The notes under the pieces were generated by a model. The model did no database searches and was not told the origin of the DNA. It was given only the letters and a program-made list of their open reading frames with translations. Made by a program: the position numbers and the translations under genes. Of a stretch of DNA of 64,000 nt, positions 52,945 to 62,884 are shown piece after piece. Source of the stretch: an uncultured Lachnospiraceae bacterium. GTDB lineage: Bacteria > Bacillota > Clostridia > Lachnospirales > Lachnospiraceae. The stretch's first letter is position 1. Every line of letters starts with the position of its first letter. Where the stretch lies: the NCBI GenBank assembly GCA_934432885.1, contig CAKRYY010000006.1:1-64000 (forward strand), written 5' to 3'.

Positions 52945-55368
52945 TTACTGACGCAGTTCGATTCCCATGCCTTCCAGACCGTTCAGAATTTTCTTCATTG
53001 CGCCGGAAATATCGCTATCCTCAAGCGTTCTGTCCTTAGCACGGAAGGTAATAGAATATGCGACCGACTTGAAACCCTCTCCAATCTGCTTTCCTTCGTA
53101 TATGTCAAAGAGCTGATAGCTTTCCAGAATCTTGCCGCCGCGCTGTGCAATCATCTCTTCAATCTGTCCCACCAGAATATCCTTTGGAACAACCATGCTG
53201 ATGTCTCTTGTTACAGCCGGATATTTTGCAATTCCGGTATACTTGCGGTCAAAGGTTGCAAAAGGCAGCACTTCTGGCATATCCAGAACTGCAACATAAG
53301 CCCGTGTTCCAATTCCATAGTTATCTGCCACCTGCGGATGCAGTTCTCCGAGGAAGCCTACGGTCTTTCCTTCGTAAATAATAAGCGCCTGACGTCCCGG
53401 ATGCAGGAACGTCTTTCCGGCTTCCGGATTATAGATTACCTTTTCCTTCATACCGATGCAGGTAAAGAACTCCTCTATGACTCCCTTCATCGTATAGAAA
53501 TCGCCTTCTCCGTACATACCCAGCGTAAACTGCATACGCTCATCCGGGAGCTGTGTTACCGGCACTTCATGCGGCAGATAAATATTACCCAGCTCATACA
53601 GTCTTACATCCTTGTTTCTTCTATTATAGTTGGTTGCAAGCGAGGTCAGGATTCCATTTAAGGAAGTCGTTCTCATAACAGAGAAATCCTCTCCAAGCGG
53701 GTTGGCAATCGTAACTGTCTTTCTCAGAACATCATCCTGCGCAAGCAGCAGCTTGTCAAATACCTTGGGGCTTTCGAAGGAATAGGTCATTCCCTGAGAG
53801 AAGCCACAGTATTCCGCAATGTCTCTTGCCTTTTGCTCAATCCGCAGCTTAAACGGCAGCTTTCCTGTCGTCGCCTCTCCGCTCGGCAGAGTCGTCGGAA
53901 TCTTATCATAGCCATAAAATCTTGCAACTTCCTCTGCAATATCGGCAAAGCCTACCAAATCCTGACGGAAGGACGGAATAATCAGTACATTTTCCGCCTT
54001 ATCGTATACCAGCTCCAGCTTTTCAAATATCTTCAGCATTTCCTCTTTTGAAACGCTTGTGCCAAGCAGTTTATTGATGCGTTCCGGTTCAAACGGAATT
54101 CTGCGAAGCGGTGCAATCGGCGCACCCGCGTCTGCGATACCGCCGACTACCTCACCGCAGCCCAGTTCTTCAATCAGCTGGCATGCACGGTTGATTGCAG
54201 CTTCTGCATTTCTCGGGTCAAGTCCTTTTTCAAATTTTCCGGATGCCTCTGTACGAAGTCCGATTCTCTTTGCAGATTTTCTGATATTTGCACCGTTAAA
54301 GGTCGCTGCCTCAAACAGTACCGTTTTTACATCGTCCGTAATTTTGGAGTTTTCTCCACCCATGATGCCGGCAATTCCGATTTCCTTTTCTGCATCACAG
54401 ATCATCAACACGTCCTTATCCAGAGTACGTACCTGACCATCCAGTGTCTGGAAGGTATCTCCATCCTTTGCACGGCGTACAATAATCTTATTGCCTGCAA
54501 TCGTATCAAGGTCGTATGCGTGCATAGGCTGTCCATATTCTTCCATGACATAGTTGGTAATGTCTACCAGATTGTTAATCGGACGGATGCCGCTCGCAGC
54601 CAGTCTTCTCTGCATCCACTTCGGAGACGGCGCAATCTTGATATTGGTGCAGACCCTGCCGCAGTAACGGGTGCAAAGCTCTGTATCCTGTACCTCGACG
54701 CTGATGTAATCGTTCACATCGCCCTTTTCTTCCTTGATTTCAACTACAGGAGGTACGAAAGGCTTCTGGAAGGTAGCTGCAGCCTCTCTCGCAATGCCAA
54801 GTACACTGTAGCAGTCCACACGATTTGACGTAATCTCATATTCAAACAAAGTATCATGAAGCCCCAGCGCCTCCACTGCGTCTGCTCCCACTTTCGCATC
54901 CTCAGGGAAAATATAAATACCATATTCCGGCGCTTCCGGATACATATCTCTTGTAGAGCCAAGCTCTTCAATCGAGCACATCATACCATTGGAGGGTACG
55001 CCGCGCAGCTTTCCAGCCTTGATCTTAATTCCTTCTTCCGGCAATGCGCCTTCTCCATGTGCACTTCCGGCAACCTTTCCACCGTCCAAAACAACAGGCA
55101 CCTTGTCGCCCTCTTTTACATTCGGTGCGCCTGTTACAATCTGTATGGTCTCTGTTCCGATGTCTACCTGACAGATAATCAGCTTATCTGCATCCGGGTG
55201 TTTTTCAATCGTTTTAATCTGTCCAATCACAATCTTTTCCAGATTTTTATCTGCCCGTTCAAAGCCCTCTACCTTTGTACCTGACAGTGTCATTGCATCG
55301 CAGTATTCCTGATCCGTACAGGAAAGCTCCGGCACATAAGCTTTAATCCAAGACAATGCTGTATTCAT
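52945..55368 (-). CDS. pheT: Phenylalanine--tRNA ligase beta subunit
   Basis: 807 aa. It has the N-terminal EMAP-type tRNA-binding domain (KNLEKIVIGQIKTIEKHPDADKLIICQVDIG), B3/B4 editing domain, B5 domain and the C-terminal ferredoxin-like anticodon-binding fold (FDRKYTGIAKYPAVTRDISMVV). It works as a heterotetramer with PheS. It follows pheS by 73 nt; the gap holds a small TGTGCG/CGCACA hairpin near 55387 but no terminator. Both genes are controlled by the T-box. Confidence 0.98.
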   Translation of the reverse strand: MNTALSWIKAYVPELSCTDQEYCDAMTLSGTKVEGFERADKNLEKIVIGQIKTIEKHPDADKLIICQVDIGTETIQIVTGAPNVKEGDKVPVVLDGGKVAGSAHGEGALPEEGIKIKAGKLRGVPSNGMMCSIEELGSTRDMYPEAPEYGIYIFPEDAKVGADAVEALGLHDTLFEYEITSNRVDCYSVLGIAREAAATFQKPFVPPVVEIKEEKGDVNDYISVEVQDTELCTRYCGRVCTNIKIAPSPKWMQRRLAASGIRPINNLVDITNYVMEEYGQPMHAYDLDTIAGNKIIVRRAKDGDTFQTLDGQVRTLDKDVLMICDAEKEIGIAGIMGGENSKITDDVKTVLFEAATFNGANIRKSAKRIGLRTEASGKFEKGLDPRNAEAAINRACQLIEELGCGEVVGGIADAGAPIAPLRRIPFEPERINKLLGTSVSKEEMLKIFEKLELVYDKAENVLIIPSFRQDLVGFADIAEEVARFYGYDKIPTTLPSGEATTGKLPFKLRIEQKARDIAEYCGFSQGMTYSFESPKVFDKLLLAQDDVLRKTVTIANPLGEDFSVMRTTSLNGILTSLATNYNRRNKDVRLYELGNIYLPHEVPVTQLPDERMQFTLGMYGEGDFYTMKGVIEEFFTCIGMKEKVIYNPEAGKTFLHPGRQALIIYEGKTVGFLGELHPQVADNYGIGTRAYVAVLDMPEVLPFATFDRKYTGIAKYPAVTRDISMVVPKDILVGQIEEMIAQRGGKILESYQLFDIYEGKQIGEGFKSVAYSITFRAKDRTLEDSDISGAMKKILNGLEGMGIELRQ

Positions 55369-55441
55369 ATTATTTTCTCCTTTTCCTGTGCGCTATACGC
55401 ACAATCCACTCATTCTATTTTGATACCGATTATGCTTTTTC

Positions 55442-56461
55442 CTAAAACTGCTTCAGGAAACGAATATCATTTTCATACAGCAGGCGCATATCGTCAATTT
55501 CATATTTCAAAAGGGAAATACGCTCCAGACCGATTCCAAATGCAAAGCCTGTGTATTCCTTCGGGTCAATGCCGCACATTTCAAATACATGCGGATGTAC
55601 CATGCCGCAGCCAAGAATCTCAATCCAGCCGCTGCCCTTGCAGAAACGGCAGCCTGCGCCCTTGCACTTAAAGCAGCTTACATCCACCTCTGCACTCGGC
55701 TCTGTAAATGGGAAGTGGTGCGGTCTGAATTTAACCTTGGTATCCTCTCCAAAAAGCTCTCTTGCAAACTCTGCAAGCGTTCCCTTTAAATCTGCAAACG
55801 TAATATTCTTATCTACGACAAGTCCCTCAATCTGATGGAAGGAAGGAGAATGGGTCGCATCCACTTCATCAGCACGAAATACTCTGCCGGGCGCAATCAT
55901 ACGGATCGGCAGCTTGCCCTTTTCCATAACTCTTGCCTGAACTGGTGAGGTCTGGGTACGGAGCAGAATATCGCCATTGATATAGAAGGTATCCTGTTCG
56001 TCCTTTGCAGGATGGTCTGCCGGAATATTAAGCGCTTCAAAGTTGTAGTAATCCTTTTCAACCTCCGGTCCTTCTACAACCTCATACCCCATACCGGTAA
56101 AGATTCTTTCTACCTCTTCTAGCGCAATCGTATTGGGATGTCTGTGTCCGACATTATTTTTCTTTGCCGGAAGCGTAACGTCGATGACTTCCTTTTTCAG
56201 TCTCTGTTCAAGCGCTGCCTGCTCCATCCGCTTCTTTACAGAATCCAGTGCACATTCAAGCTCCGCCCTCACCTCATTGACCATCTGTCCGACCTTTGGT
56301 CTGTCCTCAGGCGCAACGTCCTTCATACTCTTTAATACAGCTGTCAGTTCACCCTTTTTTCCGAGAAATGCTACCTTTACATCATTTAATACCTCTAAGG
56401 TTTTTGCTTCTTCCATCTGCTTTTGCGCTCTGGCCTTAATCTGTTCCAACTTTTCTTTCAT
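55442..56461 (-). CDS. pheS: Phenylalanine--tRNA ligase alpha subunit
   Basis: 339 aa. It carries the class II catalytic core: [37 protein letters not shown] region (here [19 protein letters not shown]), [13 protein letters not shown] (motif 2) and [22 protein letters not shown] (motif 3). The N-terminal helical arm is a coiled coil. It has an AGGAGAAGAACATG-type ribosome region and is preceded by a full Phe T-box. Confidence 0.98.
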   Translation of the reverse strand: MKEKLEQIKARAQKQMEEAKTLEVLNDVKVAFLGKKGELTAVLKSMKDVAPEDRPKVGQMVNEVRAELECALDSVKKRMEQAALEQRLKKEVIDVTLPAKKNNVGHRHPNTIALEEVERIFTGMGYEVVEGPEVEKDYYNFEALNIPADHPAKDEQDTFYINGDILLRTQTSPVQARVMEKGKLPIRMIAPGRVFRADEVDATHSPSFHQIEGLVVDKNITFADLKGTLAEFARELFGEDTKVKFRPHHFPFTEPSAEVDVSCFKCKGAGCRFCKGSGWIEILGCGMVHPHVFEMCGIDPKEYTGFAFGIGLERISLLKYEIDDMRLLYENDIRFLKQF

Positions 56462-56769
56462 GTTCTTCTCCTTTTCTCCATTCCGCGAACTGCGCTTCCT
56501 ATTAAGTCAAAAAATCCCTTGCATATCACTATGCAAGGGACGAAATATTTCGCGGTACCACCCTGATTCCTGTCTTTGAAAGACAGGCACTCACTTTCAT
56601 GCTTAACGCGCATCTACGTCCTGACCTACTTGCCTTTGCTTTCTGCCAGACAGCTCCGGTGGGAAATTTCACAGTACACACACATTAAAGGGACTTTCAG
56701 CCGCTGATCCCTTCTCTCTGGAAAGAAATGTACTCCTACTGACACCATCTATGCCTTTTACTATTGAAT
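56462..56769 (-). ncRNA. T-box riboswitch of pheST
   Basis: The leader contains the T-box core AGGGTGGTACCGCG (56551-56564 on the minus strand), which pairs with the tRNA acceptor end. The Stem I base pairs GGTG with CACC and AGTACA with TGTACT; the 3' side of the specifier loop holds UUC (56663-56665), the phenylalanine codon. The terminator stem is TCCCTTGCAT/ATGCAAGGGA (56515-56540), followed by six T. Uncharged tRNA-Phe is expected to favour the antiterminator. A word TCCGCGAACTGCGCTTC at 56482-56498 resembles the dispersed repeat at 32776. Confidence 0.94.
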
Positions 56770-56775
56770 GTATTT

Positions 56776-56804
56776 ATTTTAGTGGCTTTCCATGCGCTTG
56801 TCAA
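56776..56804 (-). promoter_or_regulatory. Promoter of the pheST T-box leader
   Basis: On the minus strand TTGACA (56799-56804, consensus), 17 nt, TAAAAT (56776-56781). Transcription would start near 56769. Confidence 0.85.
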
Positions 56805-56822
56805 GTTTCTTTTCCTCCTGCT

Positions 56823-57665
56823 TCATCTGTGTTTCCTATTGCATAAAAAAACAAGCGCCGGCATAAGGTATCGGTTAATGTTTGCACCAATCAGTAAAAT
56901 ATACATACAGAAATACAGCCAGAGCATAATAATGATAACTGTCGTCAGATTTCCGTACATGCCAAACCCATCAAAAAAATCTATGTACAGGGAAAAGCCC
57001 CAGGAAAAAACACTCCATGCAACCGCAGCAAACAGTGCGCCCGGTATCTGAAGGCGCAGCTTTGTCTTAATCCTCGGCACGAAGGTATAGATTGCCGCAA
57101 ATAAAAGCGTCAGCAGCAGCCAGATTGGCAAAAAGCGAAATGGCAGCAGATACTGTGCCGCCACATACAGCTTTGGAAAATCCTGGAAGAAAATTTCAAC
57201 CAGCTTATTGCCAAATACAAGAATAACCAGCGTGAGTACTGTTCCAACCAGCATCAGCACGGTATAAAAGCTCGCCTCTATCCTTAGCAGGAAATAGTTT
57301 CTCTGCTCTGTAACACCATTGACTGCATTCAGTCCCCGCATCAGGGCAAGCATCCCCTTTGCAGCCGTCCATACTGTAATGACAGCCGCAATGGACAAAA
57401 CGCCTGCTGAGCGGTCATATACCTCTTCAATCAGATAAATAATCAGGGCATTTGCAGGCTGCGGCGTTAAATTAACGGCAAACTGCATCAGCATCCCTTC
57501 TGTAATAGGCGTATAGGGGAGAATCGCACAGATAAGCATCAGCAAAGGAATCAGGGACAAAAATACAAAAAACGCCGTTCCTGCGGCATGCGCACTTACA
57601 TTATCGCGGGCTGCCTGCCTGATAAAATTGCGTATCACCTCATAGAGCTTTTTCCACATACTCAT
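56823..57665 (-). CDS. YihY/BrkB family membrane protein
   Basis: 280 aa with six membrane segments. The family motif is seen as NVSAHAAGTAFFVFLSLIPLLMLICAILPY and later SWGFSLYIDFFDGFGMYGNLTTVIIIMLWLYFCMYILLIGANIN. Members were once called ribonuclease BN by error; they are probably transporters or envelope factors, and the substrate is unknown. It follows the SpoIID/LytB gene by 6 nt. Confidence 0.92.
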   Translation of the reverse strand: MSMWKKLYEVIRNFIRQAARDNVSAHAAGTAFFVFLSLIPLLMLICAILPYTPITEGMLMQFAVNLTPQPANALIIYLIEEVYDRSAGVLSIAAVITVWTAAKGMLALMRGLNAVNGVTEQRNYFLLRIEASFYTVLMLVGTVLTLVILVFGNKLVEIFFQDFPKLYVAAQYLLPFRFLPIWLLLTLLFAAIYTFVPRIKTKLRLQIPGALFAAVAWSVFSWGFSLYIDFFDGFGMYGNLTTVIIIMLWLYFCMYILLIGANINRYLMPALVFLCNRKHR

Positions 57666-57671
57666 ACCCTT

Positions 57672-59732
57672 CTAATAAACATCCTCAATCTGGCTTCCCT
57701 CATAAAAAAATGACAATATCTCCTGCATGGATGCACCCGAAAGTGCCATGCTTTTCGCACCATTCTGGCTCATGCCGATGCCATGACCATAGCCGCCCCC
57801 ATATACGGTATATCCTATCATATTTTTCTCATCTTTGCCAGCTGCAAGGGCAAGAAATGCGCTCGGCAAAAGCGTCGGGCAGGCGGCGCAGCTTCCATCA
57901 GCCCTGACTGCCTCTGCCTTACCGTCACAAAGCACGTATCTTATATTATACTCTGACCTTACAAGATATGTCCTTTCGCTGCCTTCGATTAGAAGCGCGT
58001 CCGCACTCCCTCCTGCATTCCGCTCCAGAATACGCAGTGCTTTCAATTCTCCAAGCCTCTCTATTGGTTGACTGATATAGTCATTTTCTCCCGTTCTGGT
58101 TAAAATATAGTCAGGCTGAAGCTCATAGCGTTTTGAAAGTCTCCTTTCGATTTCCTCGCTGTCGGCTTTCTCTACCTGATACTGCCATCGAAACCAAGGC
58201 TCGCTGCTTTCAAGGAAATTCTCAGCCTTACTGCTGATAAATTCCGTAAACGCATCCTCCGCCTTTATTTCCTCTGCCGCCTTCCTGCATGCCTGCAAAT
58301 CCTTCCAGTCGTTTGAAAGGCTCTTTGCCAGAAGACATACCGGCTCCTCTAAGGCTGCGCCCCATGCACGCTCATCTGTCCCATAGCCGCAGGAGGTAGA
58401 ATAATAATAGGTATTTAACGCCTGTCCCTGAAATGTCAGTATTTCGCCTGCGGTCTCCTTTACCGCCTCTGTTGTCTCCGCCTTTTCTTCTGTATTTCCA
58501 TATACCTGATATGCCGTACTGTCATCCACATGCGCTCCAAATTCCGGAAGCCCCGCCGTTTCAAGATAACGACAGGCATAGGTTCTGGCACAGACTGCCT
58601 GCGCCTTTAGGCTCTCCGCCGGATAAGAGGCAGGCATTTCACTCGGCACCACACCATACAGATATTCCTCTAACGGCAGCTCATTGATTACAAGAAACCC
58701 CTGCGCTGTCTTTAAAATTTCAAGCGTTCCCCGGTATTTTGTCTTTTCCCTTCCTCTCTGAATGGATAAAAGCTCCAGCTTTTCTGTATTGACCGAAGCA
58801 GTCACTATCATTCTTTCTTCTTCCGCAAAAGCATCGTCATCCCAAGAAATTGTAAGGACTTCACCCGCAGCATGCTCCTTTTTTTCCTTGCCCAAAACAG
58901 TTTCATACGCGCAGTCTGCCGTCAGACTGAGCTGTTCATGGAAGTATCCTGCATAGTTTCCGCTCTGCAAAAGCACCCGTATCGTTTTTTTCTCTCCTGG
59001 TTCACTTATCAGACAGGCACAGACATTTTCTCCCTCCATGACAAAATCCACCGCTTCACTTCCAAGCGGGAGTTCCCGCCAGCTGCTTTCCTCCAATTCG
59101 CCATACAGACGATAAACTCTCATATCCTTGTCAAAGGGAAGTGTGATTTCCGCATCCTCTCCCTGTAAATAGGCTGCCGCCTGTGTAACGCGCAAAAGCT
59201 TTCCGGTTCTCTTTTCTCTCTTGGTTTCCCATTTTTTTATGCTTCCGTCATATAATGTAATATCTGCAACCTGTTCCCTCTCCTCCAAAGGAGCTGTTAT
59301 TGGCAGATAAAAACGGTTTCCCTCCCAGAAACAAAGTGCCCTGTCAGCCTCTGTCTCCATAAGCCACAGATTTTTTAAAACAGTCTCCTTTTGCTTTTCC
59401 TCCACAGAAACCTCTAAAATTACCTGTTCACATATGTAAGCTGTCACGGTCTGATACAAAAAGTCCTCTGCATGCTCCATCTGACAGTCAAATATTCCCT
59501 CTGTCGTAAGAACCTTTTGCGCTCCGTTTTCTGTCTGCATGAGCCTTCCATTGTCAGCCAGTATCATCAGTTTTTTCTTTTCAACACTTTCGTCCATTTC
59601 ATATTCCCGCAGTCTGGCTTCCTTTTCATAATCAATTCCGGGTTCATACCTGCCCGCCAGAAAACAGAAAAACAAAAGACCTGCCAGAATCAGGCAGGTC
59701 TTGCACCACATACGCAGCTTCTTTCCGTCCAT
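57672..59732 (-). CDS. SpoIID/LytB domain protein
   Basis: 686 aa. One N-terminal membrane segment (about 12-30, LILAGLLFFCFLAG). After a long region of beta-rich repeats (about 40-330), the SpoIID domain follows (about 340-680): FLVINELPLEEYLYGVVPSEMPASYPAESLKAQAVCARTYACRYL, and at the end YGGGYGHGIGMSQNGAKSMAL. SpoIID-type proteins cleave glycan strands from which stem peptides were removed, during engulfment or cell separation. It is longer than SpoIID itself. The ATG at 59732 has GGAGG upstream; the frame to 59795 is an alternative. Confidence 0.88.
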   Translation of the reverse strand: MDGKKLRMWCKTCLILAGLLFFCFLAGRYEPGIDYEKEARLREYEMDESVEKKKLMILADNGRLMQTENGAQKVLTTEGIFDCQMEHAEDFLYQTVTAYICEQVILEVSVEEKQKETVLKNLWLMETEADRALCFWEGNRFYLPITAPLEEREQVADITLYDGSIKKWETKREKRTGKLLRVTQAAAYLQGEDAEITLPFDKDMRVYRLYGELEESSWRELPLGSEAVDFVMEGENVCACLISEPGEKKTIRVLLQSGNYAGYFHEQLSLTADCAYETVLGKEKKEHAAGEVLTISWDDDAFAEEERMIVTASVNTEKLELLSIQRGREKTKYRGTLEILKTAQGFLVINELPLEEYLYGVVPSEMPASYPAESLKAQAVCARTYACRYLETAGLPEFGAHVDDSTAYQVYGNTEEKAETTEAVKETAGEILTFQGQALNTYYYSTSCGYGTDERAWGAALEEPVCLLAKSLSNDWKDLQACRKAAEEIKAEDAFTEFISSKAENFLESSEPWFRWQYQVEKADSEEIERRLSKRYELQPDYILTRTGENDYISQPIERLGELKALRILERNAGGSADALLIEGSERTYLVRSEYNIRYVLCDGKAEAVRADGSCAACPTLLPSAFLALAAGKDEKNMIGYTVYGGGYGHGIGMSQNGAKSMALSGASMQEILSFFYEGSQIEDVY

Positions 59733-59814
59733 ACCGCCTCCATATTTGCTCTTAAAATTAGGAAATTCTTTTGCGCGTCCATATTTTTTGTGCACCAGAA
59801 AGTTCTTATTTGCA

Positions 59815-59848
59815 CAAAAAGCAGCCGCCTTTTAGCGACTGCTTTTTT
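59815..59848. terminator. Terminator after the 6S RNA
   Basis: GCAGTCGC pairs with GCGGCTGC (one G-U) around loop TAAAAG. T runs lie on both sides (GCTTTTTG on minus, GCTTTTTTC on plus). It lies about 10 nt beyond the closing stem of the 6S RNA. Confidence 0.85.
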
Positions 59849-59856
59849 CTTCTGTA

Positions 59857-60033
59857 TCCCCAAAATGTGGTTCCCGCCTTTTGACTCCTAGCTTTCGCCA
59901 GGTGGGTGACCGCAGCACGGATGCCTGTCTTCCTCTGCGCAATGAAGGCCTGACATTAGTCCGGCGATATAGGAATCCCGTTTAAAGTAAATGTAGGTTC
60001 AAAAATAGCAAGAATATAATCCACATCTGGGTT
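59857..60033 (-). ncRNA. ssrS: 6S RNA
   Basis: About 175 nt with no gene. The 5' end CCCAGATGTGG pairs with the 3' end CCACATTTTGGG (one bulge), closing a long rod. Inside are sequences typical of Firmicutes 6S RNA: TGAACCTACATTTAC, GGGATTCCTA, and GCTGCGGTCACCCACCTGG on the other side, with AGCTAGGAGTCAAAAGG. 6S RNA mimics an open promoter and holds SigA RNA polymerase. A SigA promoter precedes it and a strong terminator follows. It lies between the aminopeptidase P and SpoIID/LytB genes. Confidence 0.85.
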
Positions 60034-60039
60034 AACTTT

Positions 60040-60068
60040 ATTATATCCAATCCTTTTTCAAATTACAA
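60040..60068 (-). promoter_or_regulatory. Promoter of the 6S RNA
   Basis: On the minus strand TTGTAA (60063-60068), 17 nt, TATAAT (60040-60045). The start falls near 60033, matching the 5' end of the closing stem. Confidence 0.8.
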
Positions 60069-60098
60069 TAGCAAAAATTGGTTCCATTTTCCAAAATG

Positions 60099-61922
60099 CT
60101 ATATTGCCCTGGTTGCCTGCAGAAGCCACTCTTTTTCTTCCTCGCCAAGATAAGGGGAAAGCTTCTCATACACCTTTTGGTGATAAGTATTTAACGCCTC
60201 ACGCTCTGCCTGTGGCAGCAGCTCCGGAACAATCGCATCCAGATCAATCGGCGCAAAGGTCAGCGTTTCAAACTTCATAAACTGTCCATCTCCGTTTTTT
60301 ACCGCCTTTTGCACCTCAAGCACATTTTCAATCCGGATTCCATAGCTTCCTTCCAGATAAACACCCGGTTCATCCGTAACCAGCATGCCCTCTTCAAGCG
60401 CCGGTTCCGCCGCTCCTTCTAAAAAACGCCATCTGATGCTGTGAGGACCCTCGTGCACATTCAGCATATAGCCTACGCCATGACCCGTTCCGCATTTATA
60501 ATTCATTCCCAGCTTCCAGAGCGCTTCCCTCGCCAGAATATCCAGATTGCGTCCGCTGCATCCATAGAGGAACTGTGCATTTAAAAGTCTCAGCATTCCC
60601 GCTGCAACTGCCGTATAGTGCTGCTTTGTTTTCTCAGACAGGCTGCCTAAAACAATGGTTCTTGTCACATCCGTCGTTCCGCCCAGATATTGTCCACCGG
60701 AATCCACCAAAAGCATCCCTTCCGCCTTTAACGCGGCGGCATGTTCCTCATCTGCTTCATAGTGCATCATCGCCGCATTTTCGCCATAAGCGCTGATGGT
60801 CGGAAATGACAGCTCCAAAAATTCCGGAATTGCCTGGCGCAGATTATCCAGATAGAGCGCCGCATCATACTCAGTCAGCCGCTTTCCCTCTTCCAGCTCT
60901 TTCTTTACTGTTGTCTTTAACCAATAAATAAATTTGGTAACTGCAAGGCTGTCCTTCAGATAAATTTTGCGAATATAGGCAAGCTCCTCTTTTGTCTTGA
61001 TTGCCTTTGGCAGCTCTGTCAGATTCTGTTTTTCCCTACAGCTGCCATACGCCCTGAAAAGCCGGTCCATATAATAGCTTACATTCTTTTCATCATAAAG
61101 AAGTGTGCCTGCGTTACCCTTTGCAAAATATCCCTGCAGGAAAGGCACGACCTTAAAATAATCACGGATTGTAACGCCAGCCTCACGCATACTCTGTATT
61201 ACTTCATCCTGAAGCGCATCGCCCTGTATAAATATAGACGCATCCTTCTTTGTGACAAAACCGTAGCACATCAGCACCGGATTGCAGGGAATATCTGCGC
61301 CCCGGATATTAAACAGCCACATCAAATCATCCAGCTTGCTCAAAAAGAAACAGTCTGCCTGTTCCTTTGCAAGCAGTTCTCTGATATGCGCAAGTTTTTC
61401 TGACGCGCTCTGCCCGCAGTAGGAGGGCGGCACAATCTCCGCTCTGCTGCAGGGGAAAGGCGGTCTGTCCTGCCAGATACCGTCCGCCAGATCCTTTTCA
61501 TAAAGAATCCGGATATCCATGCCAGAGAGCGCCCCCTCCAGCTTTCTGCCAAATGCCGCCGTCACTGTCCTGCCATCAAATGCAAGGCACTGACCTTCCC
61601 ACATGGTCTGCTTTAAGTAAGTGGGAATATCGGGGACACCCTCCTCCTGCATCCGAAACAGCCGGATTCCTGTATCCTCCAGCTCCTTCTGCGCCTGTAC
61701 AAAATAACGGCCGTCCGTCCAAAGCCCGGCATCCTCTGCGGAAACCACCAGCGTCCCGTTGGAACCGGTAAAGCCGGATAAAAATTCTCTTACCTTAAAA
61801 TAACCGCTTACATATTCCGAATTATGAAAATCCGCCGTCGGAACGATATAATAATCTGCCCCATAGCTTTTCATAGCAGAACGCAATTCATGCAGCCTCT
61901 GCCTGATTACTCTCTTTTCCAT
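60099..61922 (-). CDS. Aminopeptidase P family protein (M24)
   Basis: 607 aa, the long type with two creatinase-like N-terminal domains (about 1-310) and a C-terminal M24 pita-bread domain. Metal ligands appear in LLVDSGGQYLGGTTDVTRTI (two Asp), GTGHGVGYMLNVHEGP (His) and MLVTDEPGVYLEGSYGIRIENV (Glu pair). It removes N-terminal residues before proline. It is followed only by the 6S RNA and preceded by deoC, 38 nt upstream. Confidence 0.96.
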   Translation of the reverse strand: MEKRVIRQRLHELRSAMKSYGADYYIVPTADFHNSEYVSGYFKVREFLSGFTGSNGTLVVSAEDAGLWTDGRYFVQAQKELEDTGIRLFRMQEEGVPDIPTYLKQTMWEGQCLAFDGRTVTAAFGRKLEGALSGMDIRILYEKDLADGIWQDRPPFPCSRAEIVPPSYCGQSASEKLAHIRELLAKEQADCFFLSKLDDLMWLFNIRGADIPCNPVLMCYGFVTKKDASIFIQGDALQDEVIQSMREAGVTIRDYFKVVPFLQGYFAKGNAGTLLYDEKNVSYYMDRLFRAYGSCREKQNLTELPKAIKTKEELAYIRKIYLKDSLAVTKFIYWLKTTVKKELEEGKRLTEYDAALYLDNLRQAIPEFLELSFPTISAYGENAAMMHYEADEEHAAALKAEGMLLVDSGGQYLGGTTDVTRTIVLGSLSEKTKQHYTAVAAGMLRLLNAQFLYGCSGRNLDILAREALWKLGMNYKCGTGHGVGYMLNVHEGPHSIRWRFLEGAAEPALEEGMLVTDEPGVYLEGSYGIRIENVLEVQKAVKNGDGQFMKFETLTFAPIDLDAIVPELLPQAEREALNTYHQKVYEKLSPYLGEEEKEWLLQATRAI

Positions 61923-61960
61923 AAAACATCTCCCGCTTCTTATTACTGCAGCCGGTTATA

Positions 61961-62626
61961 TCAATAGCCCTTTGCAGCTTCTCCATTTAAAATTCCAACT
62001 GCTGAGGAAGTACCGATTCTGTCACAGCCTGCATTCAAAAATGCTTCCAAATCTTCCCTTGTCTTAACACCGCCTGCCGCTTTTATCTTAACCTTCGGAC
62101 CAATGTTTGCTTTCATCAAAAGCACATCCTCCATCGTAGCGCCGCCCGTTCCAAAGCCGGTCGAGGTTTTAATATAGTCAGCGCCTGCATTTGTTACCGC
62201 CTTGCACATTGCAATCTTCTCTTCCTCCGTTAAGAAGCAGGTTTCGATGATAACCTTGAGAATATGTTCCCCACATGCCTTTTTCAGCGTCCGGATTTCC
62301 TCTTCCACCTTGCCAAACAAATGATTCTTGACATCGCTGATATTTACCACCATATCAATCTCATTGGCACCGTCCTTAAGCGCTTCTTCTACCTCTGCTA
62401 CCTTTGCCTTTGTGACACTGTAGCCAAGCGGGAAGCCCACTACTGTACAGATGTTGATGGCATCCTTATACTTGTCTGCGATGCGCTTGATATAAGCTGG
62501 CGGCACACAGACGGAAGCTGTATGATATTTGATTGCCTCATCACATAATTTTTCAATGTCTTCCCAGGTTGCAAAGGGCTTTAACTGTGTGTGATCCACA
62601 TGTCTTAACATTTCTTCATTTGTCAT
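61961..62626 (-). CDS. deoC: Deoxyribose-phosphate aldolase
   Basis: 221 aa. It splits 2-deoxyribose 5-phosphate into glyceraldehyde 3-phosphate and acetaldehyde in nucleoside breakdown. The start of the barrel (HVDHTQLKPFATWEDIEKLCDEA), the Schiff-base lysine in ADYIKTSTGFG and the second lysine in KIKAAGGVKTREDLEAF are clear. The ATG at 62626 has GGAGG 8 nt upstream; the TTG at 62641 is part of that region. It is divergent from the citrate synthase gene. Confidence 0.97.
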   Translation of the reverse strand: MTNEEMLRHVDHTQLKPFATWEDIEKLCDEAIKYHTASVCVPPAYIKRIADKYKDAINICTVVGFPLGYSVTKAKVAEVEEALKDGANEIDMVVNISDVKNHLFGKVEEEIRTLKKACGEHILKVIIETCFLTEEEKIAMCKAVTNAGADYIKTSTGFGTGGATMEDVLLMKANIGPKVKIKAAGGVKTREDLEAFLNAGCDRIGTSSAVGILNGEAAKGY

Positions 62627-62703
62627 CTTGTTATCCTCCAATTTTTTATAAATTATGAAATTTTACAAAACTTTTGTTTTTTTCTTGCCACAATTTCGGC
62701 TGA

Positions 62704-62776
62704 CATGGTATCATATAAAATATGATAGCTTTTGAACAGCGTCTAATCATGATTGTTCTGCAATCATGGTATCATA
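62704..62776. promoter_or_regulatory. Palindromes in the deoC-citrate synthase gap
   Basis: The gap from 62627 to 62884 holds TATCATA-N5-TATGATA (62709-62727) and CATGATTG-N5-CAATCATG (62748-62768), both perfect. The word CATGGTATCATA occurs twice (62704 and 62765, 61 nt apart). They are likely operators; the regulator is unknown. Confidence 0.55.
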
Positions 62777-62884
62777 GTTATATTCATTTCGCAAATACAG
62801 AATTTTCTGTATGCCTCGGTATTTACTATTCTATACGATTCGTTACCCGCAGATTCTTTTTTTCAGAAAGGTGGTATGTAGTAT

